From NCBI RefSeq assembly GCF_001499965.1, contig NZ_LQIT01000001.1:310001-374000 (forward strand): a stretch of DNA of 64,000 bases, given 5' to 3'. Position numbers and translations under genes: made by a program. Below the pieces are notes generated by a model that saw nothing but the letters and a program-made list of their open reading frames with translations, did not search any database and was not told the origin of the DNA. Shown in pieces: positions 8,547 through 17,288 of this stretch (its first letter is position 1; every line of letters begins with the position of its first letter). The DNA is from Mycobacterium sp. GA-2829. GTDB lineage: Bacteria; Actinomycetota; Actinomycetes; Mycobacteriales; Mycobacteriaceae.

Positions 8547-9443
8547 GTGTCAGGTGGGAAGATGTGGCGCCTCGCAGCGATGTTCGCTGTGAGCGGCGCG
8601 ATGGTGTTGTCCGGGTGCGCCAGTGGCGGCGAATCGGGCGGATCGGACACCGAGACGGCCGCGGCCGGCGCCAAGGTCGACGAGATCGCCAACACGGTCC
8701 CCGAGGACATCAAGTCGTCGGGCAAGCTGATCATCGGCGTCAACATCCCGTATGCGCCCAACGAGTTCAAGGACCCCAGCGGCAAGATCGTCGGCTTCGA
8801 CGTCGACCTGATGAACGCGGTCGCGGGGACGCTGGGGCTGACGCCCGAATACCGCGAGGCCGACTTCGCCAAGATCATCCCGTCGGTGCAGGGCGGCACC
8901 TTCAATGTCGGCATGTCGTCGTTCACCGACACCAAGGAGCGGGAGAAGTCGGTCGACTTCGTCACCTACTTCTCGGCGGGCACCCAGTGGGCGCAGCGAC
9001 CGGACAACCCGATCAACCCCAACGACGCCTGCGGTAAGAAGGTCGCCGTCCAGGCGACCACCTTCCAGGAGACCGACGAGCTGCCCGCCAAGAGCAAGGC
9101 CTGCGTCGACGCCGGGAAGCCCGCCATCGCGATCACGCCGTTCGACGGCCAGGACGCCGCGACCAACGCCGTGGTGCTCGGTCAGGTCGACGCGATGTCG
9201 GCGGATTCGCCGGTGACCGCGTACGCGATCAAGCAGAGCAACGGGAAACTGGAGGCCGCCGGAGAGATCTTCGACGCCGCCCCCTACGGTTGGCCGGTGG
9301 CCAAGGGTTCCCCGCTCGCGCAGTCGCTGCAGCAGGCGCTCGAGCACCTCATCGAAGAGGGCCAGTACGAGGAGATCGCCAAGAACTGGGGTGTCGAGGC
9401 AGGCATGATCGACAAACCGGTCATCAACGGGGCGATCAGCTGA
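8547..9443 (+). CDS. Polar amino-acid ABC transporter substrate-binding lipoprotein
   Basis: 298 aa, family 3 solute-binding protein. A lipoprotein signal ends at LSGC with Cys24 as the lipid anchor, so it acts outside the membrane. Family features include LIIGVNIPYAPNEFKD, VGFDVDLMNAVAGTLGL and VQGGTFNVGMSSFTDTKER. Substrates of the family are polar amino acids (Gln, Glu, Arg, Lys, His); which one is bound cannot be read off. GTG at 8547 follows a purine-rich AGAGGAAGAGG; the ATG five codons later is the alternative. First gene of a plus-strand run that continues with permease, ATPase and a two-component system. Confidence 0.9.
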   Translation: MSGGKMWRLAAMFAVSGAMVLSGCASGGESGGSDTETAAAGAKVDEIANTVPEDIKSSGKLIIGVNIPYAPNEFKDPSGKIVGFDVDLMNAVAGTLGLTPEYREADFAKIIPSVQGGTFNVGMSSFTDTKEREKSVDFVTYFSAGTQWAQRPDNPINPNDACGKKVAVQATTFQETDELPAKSKACVDAGKPAIAITPFDGQDAATNAVVLGQVDAMSADSPVTAYAIKQSNGKLEAAGEIFDAAPYGWPVAKGSPLAQSLQQALEHLIEEGQYEEIAKNWGVEAGMIDKPVINGAIS

Positions 9444-9447
9444 CCCG

Positions 9448-10383
9448 ATGACAGCTGTCGACACGTCGTCACCCGCCGCCGCCGGCCCGGCGCCGATCGA
9501 CGCGGTACCCCTGCGGCATCCGTGGCGGTGGGTGACGGCGGTCGTCATCCTCATCCTGGTCGGGTTGTTCCTCTACGGCGCGGCCACCAACGACGCCTTC
9601 CGGTGGGGGACCTACTGGGAGTACCTGTTCAACGAACGGGTGCTCACCGTCGGCGTCGTCAACACCCTGCAGCTGACCGTCTACTCGATGGTGCTGGCGC
9701 TGGTGCTCGGGGTGTTGCTCGCCGTCATGCGGCTGTCGCCGAACCCGGTGTTCAAGGCGGTGTCGTGGGCATATCTGTGGATTTTCCGCGGGACACCGGT
9801 CTACGTGCAGCTGGTGTTCTGGGGGCTGCTGCCGACGATCTACCAGAACGTGCAGCTCGGCGTGCCGTTCGGACCGTCGCTGCTGCACATCGATCTGCAA
9901 TCGCTGTCGTTCCCGTTCATCCTGGCCATCCTGGGGCTGGCGCTCAACGAGTCCGCGTACATGGCCGAGATCATCCGCGCGGGCATCACCTCGGTGCCCG
10001 AAGGGCAGATGGAGGCCTCGACCGCACTGGGCATGTCGTGGGGACTGGCGATGCGGCGCACGGTGCTCCCGCAGGCGATGCGGGTCATCATCCCGCCCAC
10101 CGGCAACGAGGTGATCAGCATGCTGAAGACCACGTCGCTGGTCACCGGTGTGCCGTTCGCGCTCGACCTCTACGGCATCACGTCCCGCGAGATCGCGTCG
10201 CGCATCTTCGAACCGGTGCCGCTGCTGATGGTCGCCGCCACCTGGTACCTGGTCATCACCAGCGTGCTGATGGTCGGCCAGTACTACCTGGAGCGGTACT
10301 ACGCGCGCGGCGCCTCCCGCAAGCTCACGACGCGGCAGCTCGAGGCGTTGGCCAAGGCGCAGTTGGGAGAGCCGCACCCGTGA
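9448..10383 (+). CDS. Polar amino-acid ABC transporter permease (HisM/GlnP type)
   Basis: 311 aa inner-membrane permease with about five to six helices. The binding-protein-dependent EAA loop is clear: a conserved stretch around [18 protein letters not shown] followed by ALGMSWG, which docks on the ATPase. [19 protein letters not shown] is also typical of this subfamily. It begins 4 bp after the binding-protein gene and its TGA overlaps the GTG of the ATPase gene (GTGA), so the three genes are translationally coupled. As the only permease, it probably works as a homodimer. Confidence 0.93.
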   Translation: MTAVDTSSPAAAGPAPIDAVPLRHPWRWVTAVVILILVGLFLYGAATNDAFRWGTYWEYLFNERVLTVGVVNTLQLTVYSMVLALVLGVLLAVMRLSPNPVFKAVSWAYLWIFRGTPVYVQLVFWGLLPTIYQNVQLGVPFGPSLLHIDLQSLSFPFILAILGLALNESAYMAEIIRAGITSVPEGQMEASTALGMSWGLAMRRTVLPQAMRVIIPPTGNEVISMLKTTSLVTGVPFALDLYGITSREIASRIFEPVPLLMVAATWYLVITSVLMVGQYYLERYYARGASRKLTTRQLEALAKAQLGEPHP

Positions 10384-11141
10384 CCCCGATGGTCAAGGCC
10401 GAGCAGGTCTGCAAGAGTTTCGGTGCCCTGGACGTCCTCAAGGGTGTGACGCTGGAAGTCGGCAAGGGTGAGGTGCTCTGCATCGTCGGGCCGTCCGGAT
10501 CGGGCAAGTCGACGTTCCTGCGCTGCATCAACCACCTCGAACAGGTCAACGCAGGCCGCCTCTACGTCGACGGCGAACTGGTCGGCTACCGCGAACGCGG
10601 CAACAAGCTGTACGAGCTGTCGCCGCGCGATGCGGCCCGGCAGCGTCGCGACGTCGGCATGGTGTTCCAGCACTTCAACCTGTTCCCGCACCGCACCGCG
10701 CTGCAGAACGTGATCGAGGCGCCGATCCAGGTCAAGCGCATCAAGAAACAGGAGGCGTTGGCGCGGGCCAGAGACCTGCTCGACCAGGTGGGGTTGTCCG
10801 CCAAGGCCGATGCCTACCCCGCGCAGCTGTCCGGCGGTCAGCAGCAGCGGGTGGCGATCGCCCGTGCGCTGGCGATGAACCCGAAGCTGATGCTGTTCGA
10901 CGAGCCCACCTCTGCGCTGGACCCCGAACTGGTCGGCGAGGTGCTCACGGTGATGAAGAAGCTGGCCTCGGAGGGGATGACGATGCTGGTGGTCACCCAC
11001 GAGATGGGGTTCGCCCGCGAGGTCGCCGACAAGCTCGTGTTCATGGACGGCGGCGTGATCGTCGAAGCCGGTGATCCTCGCGAGATGATGAGCAACCCGC
11101 AGCACGAGCGCACGAAAGCCTTTCTGTCCAAGGTGATGTAG
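10380..11141 (+). CDS. Polar amino-acid ABC transporter ATP-binding protein (GlnQ/HisP type)
   Basis: 253 aa from the GTG at 10380 that overlaps the permease stop; ATG at 10389 is possible. Cytoplasmic ATPase that powers the amino-acid importer. Walker A is GPSGSGKST, the Q-loop region reads [19 protein letters not shown], the signature is LSGGQQQRV, Walker B is [14 protein letters not shown], and the switch His is in [11 protein letters not shown]. All parts are intact. The next gene, a histidine kinase, starts directly after the stop codon. Confidence 0.94.
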   Translation: MTPMVKAEQVCKSFGALDVLKGVTLEVGKGEVLCIVGPSGSGKSTFLRCINHLEQVNAGRLYVDGELVGYRERGNKLYELSPRDAARQRRDVGMVFQHFNLFPHRTALQNVIEAPIQVKRIKKQEALARARDLLDQVGLSAKADAYPAQLSGGQQQRVAIARALAMNPKLMLFDEPTSALDPELVGEVLTVMKKLASEGMTMLVVTHEMGFAREVADKLVFMDGGVIVEAGDPREMMSNPQHERTKAFLSKVM

Positions 11142-12281
11142 ATGTCGCAGCGGGTCGACCCGGCCACACCGCTGTGGCGGGCGGCGCAGGTCTTCCGGCT
11201 GTTGAGCTGCCTGTACGCGCTGGGCTTCCAGATCGCGGTCAACGACGATCTCGAACACGGCGCGGTCGGGTGGCTGCTGTTCGCGGTGCTGATCGGTTGG
11301 AGCGCGGCGTGTGCGGTGGCCTATCTGCGGGGCTTCGGACGGACCGCCGGCTGGGTGGTCGCCGAGATCGTCGTCGTGGTGGCGTTGATGATGTCCACCG
11401 GTTTCATCGCCGACGAGCAGTGGGTGGCCGACAACCAGTCCTGGCCGACGACGTTGTGGGCGACGAACGCGGTGATCTCGGCGGCCATCCTGCGTGGTCC
11501 GGTGGCCGGGATGATCGCCGGCCTCGTGGTGCTGTCGGCGTACGCGCTGCTCAAGGGCCACGTCAGCATCAACGTCTTCCAGAGCGCCACGATCGTCATC
11601 GAATTCGCGGTCGGGCTGGTGGTGGGGATGGCCGCCCAGACCGCCCGCCGCGCACACGCCGAACTCGAACGCGCCACCCGGCTGGCCGCCGCGCTCGAGG
11701 AACGGGAGCGGTTGTCCCGGCAGGTGCACGACGGGGCGATCCAGGTGCTGGCGCTGGTCGCCCGGCGCGGACGCGAGATCGGCGGTGAGGCAACGCAACT
11801 GGCCGACCTCGCCGGTGAGCAGGAACGTGCGCTGCGCCGGCTGATCAGCGCCGCAGACCCCACCGGCGCGGCGGGCGCCCGTGCCGACATCGGGGCGATG
11901 CTGCGCCGTCGCGCGTCCGACCGGGTGACGGTCAGCCTGCCGCCGGACCCGGTCCTGCTCGACGCCGACGTCGCCGCCGAACTCCACGCCGCCGCGGTCA
12001 ACGCGCTCGAGAACGTGGCCGCGCACGCGGGGCCCACGGCGCGCGCCTATGTGCTGGTGGAGGATCTCGGGGACGCGGTCACGGTCAGCGTGCGCGACGA
12101 CGGGGTGGGCATCCCGGAGGGGCGCCTGGCCGAAGCAGCCGCGGAGGGAAGGATGGGTGTGGCGAAATCGATTGTGGGACGGATCAAATCGTTGGGCGGC
12201 GTGGCCGAGGTCTACACCGAACCCGGCCGCGGGACGGAGTGGGAGCTGACCGTGCCGCGCGATCGTGCCAGCCATGGCTGA
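11142..12281 (+). CDS. Sensor histidine kinase, MacS/NarL-system type
   Basis: 379 aa. An N-terminal membrane domain of about five to six helices (residues 15-165) with very short loops is followed by a HisKA_3-type dimerisation segment ERLSRQVHDGAIQVLAL, with the phospho-acceptor at His196. An HATPase domain follows with the N-box NALENVAAHAG and G-box DDGVGIPEG. The architecture resembles Streptomyces MacS. It starts on the base after the ATPase stop and overlaps the response-regulator gene by 8 bp, so it is one operon with both. The signal may be sensed within the membrane. Linkage to an amino-acid importer suggests, but does not prove, a link to nutrient status or envelope state. Confidence 0.88.
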   Translation: MSQRVDPATPLWRAAQVFRLLSCLYALGFQIAVNDDLEHGAVGWLLFAVLIGWSAACAVAYLRGFGRTAGWVVAEIVVVVALMMSTGFIADEQWVADNQSWPTTLWATNAVISAAILRGPVAGMIAGLVVLSAYALLKGHVSINVFQSATIVIEFAVGLVVGMAAQTARRAHAELERATRLAAALEERERLSRQVHDGAIQVLALVARRGREIGGEATQLADLAGEQERALRRLISAADPTGAAGARADIGAMLRRRASDRVTVSLPPDPVLLDADVAAELHAAAVNALENVAAHAGPTARAYVLVEDLGDAVTVSVRDDGVGIPEGRLAEAAAEGRMGVAKSIVGRIKSLGGVAEVYTEPGRGTEWELTVPRDRASHG

Positions 12282-12930
12282 CGGGCCGCCCACCACCGTG
12301 ATGGTCGTCGACGACCATCCGATCTGGCGGGACGCGGTGGCCCGCGACCTCGACGACGACGGCTTCTCGGTGGTCGCCACCGCCGACGGGGTGGCCTCCG
12401 CGCGCCGCCGGGCGGCTGCGGTGCAGCCCGCGGTCGTGGTGATGGACATGCGGTTGACCGACGGCGACGGCGCGCAGGCCACCGCCGAGGTGCTCGCCGT
12501 CTCGCCCGGATCGCGGGTGCTGGTGCTGTCGGCGTCGGACGAACGCGACGACGTCCTCGAGGCCGTCAAGGCGGGCGCCACCGGCTACCTGGTGAAGAGC
12601 GCTTCGAAAGCCGAACTGGCCGAAGCGGTTCGGGCCACCGCCGAGGGACGCGCGGTGTTCACCCCCGGCTTGGCCGGCCTGGTGCTGGGGGAGTACCGCC
12701 GCATCGCGCAGGGACCAGGCACCAGTCCGGCGACACCCACCCTCACCGAACGCGAGACCGACGTGCTGCGCTACGTCGCGAAGGGGCTGACGGCCAAGCA
12801 GATCGCCGCCCGGCTGTCGTTGAGCCACCGCACCGTCGAGAACCACGTACAGGCCACGTTCCGGAAGTTACAGGTGGCCAACCGGGTCGAGGCGGCGCGC
12901 TACGCGATCGAACACGGCCTCGACGAATAG
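12274..12930 (+). CDS. LuxR/NarL-family response regulator
   Basis: 218 aa from the ATG at 12274 (GTG at 12265 is an alternative). The receiver domain has the acidic pair in VVDDHP, the phospho-acceptor Asp58 in VVVMDMRL, and Lys108 in GYLVKSA. The C-terminal LuxR-type HTH reads LTERETDVLRYVAKGLTAKQIAARL followed by SHRTVENHV, typical of NarL-family DNA binding. It is the cognate partner of the kinase it overlaps. Targets are not visible; autoregulation of the transporter operon is a reasonable first guess. Confidence 0.93.
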   Translation: MADGPPTTVMVVDDHPIWRDAVARDLDDDGFSVVATADGVASARRRAAAVQPAVVVMDMRLTDGDGAQATAEVLAVSPGSRVLVLSASDERDDVLEAVKAGATGYLVKSASKAELAEAVRATAEGRAVFTPGLAGLVLGEYRRIAQGPGTSPATPTLTERETDVLRYVAKGLTAKQIAARLSLSHRTVENHVQATFRKLQVANRVEAARYAIEHGLDE

Positions 12931-12987
12931 CGAAGTCGGGTAGTCCTACTCATCCGCGCGGGGGGTGTCCCCGCCGACGATGAGGAC

Positions 12988-14676
12988 ATGACCGAACCGC
13001 ACCGTGCCGTCATCGCCCGGCTGTCGACCGATTTCGCCGCCCTCTCCCGGCAGCTGACCCAGGTGTCCGCCGACCTGACCGAGCTGGACCGATTGCTGGC
13101 TGCCCGGCCACCCGCGCCCGCCCCCGCGCCCGTGCCGGTGTGGCAGCCGATGCCGCCTCCGCCGCCTCCGCCGCCGGCACCGCCGGTGCCGAAGGAACCC
13201 AGGGAACGATCCGAGGGGTGGATCGGCAAGGCGCTGGCAGTGGCCGGCGTCGCGGTCACGTTGATCGGCGTCGTGCTGCTGCTGGTGCTGGCCGCCCAGG
13301 CCGGGATCCTGCGGCCAGAGGTCCGCGTCGCGGCCGGGGCGCTCCTGTCGGGCGCACTGGTCGCCGCGGGGTGCCGGCTCAACCGCGCCGACGGCGGCCG
13401 GGTCGGCGGGATCGCGCTGACGGCCACCGGCATCGCCGCGGCATACTTCGACGTCATCGCGGTCACCACGATCTACGAGTGGGTCGCCGCACCCGTCGGC
13501 CTGGTGCTGGCCGCGGCCGTCGGCGGAGGCGGTCTGATGCTGGCGCGCCGCTGGAACTCCGAACACCTCGGCCTGCTGGTCCTGGTCCCACTGGTGGCGC
13601 TGGCCCCGATCGTCACCGACGGCGTGACGCTGCTGCTGGTGTCGTACATGCTCGCGCTCTCGGCCGCGACGCTGCCCGTCCATCTCGACAAGGACTGGAT
13701 CTGGCTGCACGCCGCGCGGACGGCCGCGGTCACACTGCCCCTGGTCACCGCGCTGGCGGGGACCGCGATCGGAGGCGACCACGATCTCGCCCTCGCCGCG
13801 GCATGCGGGATTGCGGCACTGCTGGCGCTGGCCGGTGCGCTGCTCGTGCTACCCCTTTCGACACATCCGGTCGCGGTCGCGCTGCTCTCCGTGGCGGGCG
13901 TGGCGCCGGTGCTGTGCGTCCCGCTGGCGATCGACCGGGTGGTGGCCGCGCTGATGATCGGGGCGCTGGCCGCGGCCCTGCTGGCCGTCCTGCCCATCGT
14001 GTCCGGCGTGGTGCGGCAGATCTACGCGGCGCTGTCGGCGGTGAGCGCGCTGATCGCGGTCAACGTGGCCTTCGACGGTGAGATCGCCGCGCCGCTGCTG
14101 CTGGCCATGGCGGCCGTGGTGGCCCTCGCCGGCGGGCGCGACCGGGTGGCGCGCTGGTCTGCGGTCGGGTTCGCGGTGGTCGGCGGCGGACTGTATCTCG
14201 CCTACGCCCCGCCCGAGGTCCTCGTCCGCGCGGTCGAGTTCAGCGGTCCCGATTCGGTGTCGGTACTGGTGTCGAGTGTGCTGGCCGTCGCGGCCGCCGC
14301 GGCGATCTCCCACAGTCTCACCGGCCCGTGGCGGTGGGCGGGTGCCGCCGCCGTGGCCACGTACGCGACCACGGTGTTAACGGTGACCGCCGGGGTGCTG
14401 ATCGGCGGCACGGGCGGAGGCTTCTTCGCCGGGCACGTCGTCGCCACCATCTGCTGGACCGGCGCGGCGGCCGCCCTGCTCGGTCACGCGGCCCGTCGCC
14501 TGAAGGGGCTGGGCCTGGCGCTCGTCGCGGCCGCGATGGCCAAGCTGTTCCTGTTCGACCTGGGGACGCTGGACGGGTTCTTCCGGGTCGCGGTGTTCCT
14601 CGTGGTCGGTCTGGTCTTGCTGGGCATGGGTGCCGGCTACGCCAGGATGCTCACCACACAGGACCGCGCGGTATGA
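12988..14676 (+). CDS. DUF2339 multi-spanning membrane protein
   Basis: 562 aa. The N-terminus (1-35) is a likely coiled coil (AVIARLSTDFAALSRQLTQV), followed by a Pro/Ala linker with a run of eight prolines at residues 53-60. The charged EPRERSEGWIGKALA segment comes next, then about 14 or more closely packed hydrophobic helices to the C-terminus, which is the DUF2339 layout. The function is unknown; it may be a membrane scaffold. The 57-bp gap before it contains a small hairpin (GCGGGG 12958-12963 with CCCCGC 12969-12974) that could end the preceding operon. RBS is GAGGAC before ATG. Confidence 0.8.
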   Translation: MTEPHRAVIARLSTDFAALSRQLTQVSADLTELDRLLAARPPAPAPAPVPVWQPMPPPPPPPPAPPVPKEPRERSEGWIGKALAVAGVAVTLIGVVLLLVLAAQAGILRPEVRVAAGALLSGALVAAGCRLNRADGGRVGGIALTATGIAAAYFDVIAVTTIYEWVAAPVGLVLAAAVGGGGLMLARRWNSEHLGLLVLVPLVALAPIVTDGVTLLLVSYMLALSAATLPVHLDKDWIWLHAARTAAVTLPLVTALAGTAIGGDHDLALAAACGIAALLALAGALLVLPLSTHPVAVALLSVAGVAPVLCVPLAIDRVVAALMIGALAAALLAVLPIVSGVVRQIYAALSAVSALIAVNVAFDGEIAAPLLLAMAAVVALAGGRDRVARWSAVGFAVVGGGLYLAYAPPEVLVRAVEFSGPDSVSVLVSSVLAVAAAAAISHSLTGPWRWAGAAAVATYATTVLTVTAGVLIGGTGGGFFAGHVVATICWTGAAAALLGHAARRLKGLGLALVAAAMAKLFLFDLGTLDGFFRVAVFLVVGLVLLGMGAGYARMLTTQDRAV

Positions 14677-14690
14677 GCCCTATCACAGCT

Positions 14691-14711
14691 AATCTGGAAC
14701 TATTCCAGATT
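14691..14711 (+). promoter_or_regulatory. Perfect 9-bp dyad upstream of dps, FurA-box-like
   Basis: AATCTGGAA (14691-14699), spacer CTA, TTCCAGATT (14703-14711): a perfect, AT-richer palindrome in a high-GC background, 19 bases before the dps ATG and 14 after the DUF2339 stop. As I recall it, the mycobacterial FurA operator before furA-katG contains TCTTGACT followed by ATTCCAGA, which resembles the right arm here. A PerR-like repressor controlling a Dps gene has precedent in Bacillus (PerR and mrgA). The assignment to FurA is inference; that a dimeric repressor binds is more secure. Confidence 0.5.
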
Positions 14712-14730
14712 GGGGGACGTTGTACAGAGC

Positions 14731-15219
14731 ATGAACACGAACCGTCGCACCGAAGCAGAAGTACAGGGTTTCACCGCATCGCCGGAGCTCGCTGCCAACC
14801 TGCAGCGGGTTCTCGTCGACCTCATCGAACTGCACCTGCAGGGTAAGCAGGCGCACTGGAACGTGGTCGGCACCAACTTCCGTGACCTCCACCTGCAACT
14901 CGACGAGGTGGTCGACTTCGCCCGCGAGGGCAGCGACACCATCGCCGAGCGCATGCGGGCGCTCGACGCGGTTCCGGACGGCCGCTCCGACGTCGTCGCG
15001 GCGACCACCAGCCTGCCGGAATTCCCCGCCTACGAGCGCAGCACCGGTGAGGTCGTCGACCTGATCACCGCACGCGTCTACGCCGCGGTCGACACCATGC
15101 GCACCGTCCACGACGCCGTCGACGCCGAGGACCCGAGCACCGCCGACATGCTGCATCAGCTGATCGACGGCCTCGAGAAGCTGGCCTGGTTGATCAAATC
15201 GGAGAACCGGAAGGTCTAA
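14731..15219 (+). CDS. dps: DNA-protection ferritin-like protein, Dps2-like
   Basis: 162 aa from ATG 14731; a TTG at 14710 would add seven residues but lies at the edge of the dyad. Dps proteins form 12-subunit cages that oxidise and store ferrous iron and protect DNA under oxidative or starvation stress. The ferroxidase signature is present: KQAHWNVVGTNFRDLHLQLDE, with the metal-binding His, then the second motif DFAREGSDTIAERM with Asp and Glu ligands. It closely resembles M. smegmatis Dps2 as I remember it, including the C-terminal LIKSENRKV. There is no long C-terminal DNA-binding tail such as in Dps1. Probably expressed from its own promoter behind the palindrome. Confidence 0.94.
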   Translation: MNTNRRTEAEVQGFTASPELAANLQRVLVDLIELHLQGKQAHWNVVGTNFRDLHLQLDEVVDFAREGSDTIAERMRALDAVPDGRSDVVAATTSLPEFPAYERSTGEVVDLITARVYAAVDTMRTVHDAVDAEDPSTADMLHQLIDGLEKLAWLIKSENRKV

Positions 15220-15247
15220 ACCGGTCCATCGCGGGTACCCGTCCGTC

Positions 15248-15709
15248 GTGACTGTGACCCGAGATATCGCCGCCTCGCGCCAGCGTGTGTGGGACGTGAT
15301 CGCCGACGGCTGGACGTACTCGCAATGGGTGGTGGGCAACAGCCGGATGCGGGCCGTGGACCCCCAGTGGCCCGCGCCCGGCTCCACCATCCACCACTCG
15401 ATCGGCGTGTGGCCGGTGCTGCTCAACGACGAGACCGTCGTCGAGGAGAGCACCCCACCGGAGCGGCTGGTGCTGCACGCCAAGGGCCGACCCTTTGGCG
15501 GTGCCCGAATCATCTTGGAACTGAGCGACATACCGGACGGCTGCCGCATCTCGATGCAGGAGTTCCCCATCTCGGGCATCGGCAAGTTCATGCCCGAACG
15601 GCTCTCCGACGCCGCTGTCTGGCCGCGCAACAACGAGACGCTGGCCCGGCTGGCCTTCCTCGCCGAACGCCGGGACGACAGTGACGTCAGGGGTGTTGAT
15701 GGCAGCTGA
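15248..15709 (+). CDS. SRPBCC (START-like) ligand-binding family protein
   Basis: 153 aa starting at GTG 15248. The opening TVTRDIAASRQRVWDVIADGWTYSQWVVG is the usual start of a polyketide cyclase/START-like helix-grip fold, followed by a beta-rich middle (PERLVLHAKGRPFGG, ARIILELSDIPDGCRISM) and the C-terminal helix WPRNNETLARLAFLAER. Such proteins bind hydrophobic ligands, and no enzyme activity can be deduced. It overlaps the next gene by 11 bp, so it probably works with that FAD enzyme, possibly by holding or presenting a lipid or isoprenoid. Confidence 0.75.
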   Translation: MTVTRDIAASRQRVWDVIADGWTYSQWVVGNSRMRAVDPQWPAPGSTIHHSIGVWPVLLNDETVVEESTPPERLVLHAKGRPFGGARIILELSDIPDGCRISMQEFPISGIGKFMPERLSDAAVWPRNNETLARLAFLAERRDDSDVRGVDGS

Positions 15710-17288
15710 CGCCGACGCCGTCGTCATCGGCGCCGGCCACAACGGTCTGGTCGCCGCCGCCCTGATGGCGGACGCCGGATGGGACGTCGTGGTCCTCGAG
15801 GCCCAGGCCGAACCGGGAGGTGCGGTGCGCAGCGCCGAGCGCATCCCCGGGTACACCAGCGACCTCTACAGCGCGTTCTATCCGCTGTCGGTCGCCTCGC
15901 CGGTGCTGTCCGGACTGCACCTGGAGGACCACGGGCTGCGCTGGACGCACGCCCCGGCGGTGGTGGGTCATCCGCGTTCGGCCGACGACGACGACGCTCC
16001 GGTCATCTACCGCGACATCGACCGCACCGCAGCCGAACTCGGCCGCCACCACCCCGCCGACGAGGAGAACTGGCTGCGGCTGTTCGAGCTGTGGCAGCAG
16101 GTGCGCGACCCACTGCTCAAGAGCCTGTTCTCCCCGTTCCCGCCGGTGCGCGGCGCTGCGGGACTGCTACGCACGCTCGGTACCGCCGAAGCGCTGCGGT
16201 TCCTGCACCGGCTGGTACTGCCCGTCGGAGAGATGGGCCGCCAGCTGTTCGCCGGGGATGCGGCACGGCTGCTGCTGCTCGGCAACGCCCTGCACGCCGA
16301 CGTCCCGGTCGACGCCCCCGGCAGCGGGATCATGGGCCTGATGCTGATCATGATGGCGCAGGACGGCGGCTGGCCGGTCCCGGTCGGCGGCGCCGGACAG
16401 CTCGCCGCCGCGCTGGTCAACCGGGCCCGGTCCGCCGGCGCGGAGATCCACTGTTCGCAACCTGTCACCGAGGTGATCGTGCGCGGCGGCCGGGCCGTCG
16501 GGGTCCGTACCGCCGAGGGACGCACCATCACCGCACGCCGCGCCGTGGTGGCCGACGTGTCCGCGCCCGCGCTCTACCGCGAGCTGTTGCCGCCGTCGGC
16601 CGTACCGGCGCGGGTGCTCGACGACCTCGAACACTTCACCTGGGACACACCGGTGTTGAAGATCAACTACGGGCTGGACGCCCCGATCCCGTGGCGGTCG
16701 AAGAACCTCAACGAGGTCGGCACCGTCCACCTCGGCGCAGACGCCGACGGGTTGGTGCGCTGGATGGCCGACCTCAACACCCGCACCGTGCCCGAACATC
16801 CGTTCATGCTGTTCGGTCAGATGACCACCGCGGACCCGACGCGGTCCCCGGAAGGCACCGAAAGCGCCTGGGCCTACACCCATCTGCCGCGCGACGTCAC
16901 CGACGACGCGTCGGCCGAGCAGCTGTCCGAGGCGGTGGACCGGGTGCTCGAAGAGCACGCGCCCGGCTTCACCGACCGGGTCGTCGGCAAGTTCATCCAG
17001 CGCCCCTCGGATCTGACCGCCTCGGACGCCAACCTCGTCGGCGGTGCGGTCAACGGCGGCACCGCCCAACTGCAGCAGCAGCTGATCTTCCGGCCGACGC
17101 CGGGGTTCGGTCGCGCGGAGACCCCGGTCGAGGGGCTCTACCTCGGCAGCGCGGGCGCGCATCCCGGCGGCGGTGTGCACGGCGTGTGCGGGCGCAACGC
17201 CGCCGTGGCCGCGCTGGCCAGCGACGGGCTCACCGGCTGGCCGCGCCGCAAGGTCAACCAGTTGGTGATGTCGCTGCTCGTGCGGTGA
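15699..17288 (+). CDS. Phytoene-dehydrogenase-like FAD-dependent oxidoreductase
   Basis: 529 aa from ATG 15699 (an in-frame GTG at 15681 is an alternative). The N-terminal dinucleotide motif VVIGAGHNGLVAAALMADAG, the ARPGG-like EPGGAVRSAE loop, and a C-terminal FAD-contact stretch LYLGSAGAHPGGGVHGVCGRNAA identify the carotenoid desaturase/amine-oxidase-like superfamily. The substrate is unknown: no phytoene synthase or other carotenoid gene is nearby. Coupled to the SRPBCC gene. The 3' end overlaps the convergent cyclase gene by 35 bp. Confidence 0.85.
   Translation: MAADADAVVIGAGHNGLVAAALMADAGWDVVVLEAQAEPGGAVRSAERIPGYTSDLYSAFYPLSVASPVLSGLHLEDHGLRWTHAPAVVGHPRSADDDDAPVIYRDIDRTAAELGRHHPADEENWLRLFELWQQVRDPLLKSLFSPFPPVRGAAGLLRTLGTAEALRFLHRLVLPVGEMGRQLFAGDAARLLLLGNALHADVPVDAPGSGIMGLMLIMMAQDGGWPVPVGGAGQLAAALVNRARSAGAEIHCSQPVTEVIVRGGRAVGVRTAEGRTITARRAVVADVSAPALYRELLPPSAVPARVLDDLEHFTWDTPVLKINYGLDAPIPWRSKNLNEVGTVHLGADADGLVRWMADLNTRTVPEHPFMLFGQMTTADPTRSPEGTESAWAYTHLPRDVTDDASAEQLSEAVDRVLEEHAPGFTDRVVGKFIQRPSDLTASDANLVGGAVNGGTAQLQQQLIFRPTPGFGRAETPVEGLYLGSAGAHPGGGVHGVCGRNAAVAALASDGLTGWPRRKVNQLVMSLLVR

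Noticed and set aside
10299..12581. 760-codon minus-strand open frame across the ABC ATPase and histidine kinase genes
   Set aside because: It crosses two well-supported plus-strand genes with full catalytic motifs and its own translation lacks recognisable domains.
12931..12987. Riboswitch or attenuator before the DUF2339 gene
   Set aside because: Only a 6-bp GC hairpin is present in a 57-bp gap, too small for a known riboswitch class.
14677..14730. IdeR (iron) box before dps
   Set aside because: No TTAGGTTAG-type sequence is present; the dyad has different half-sites.
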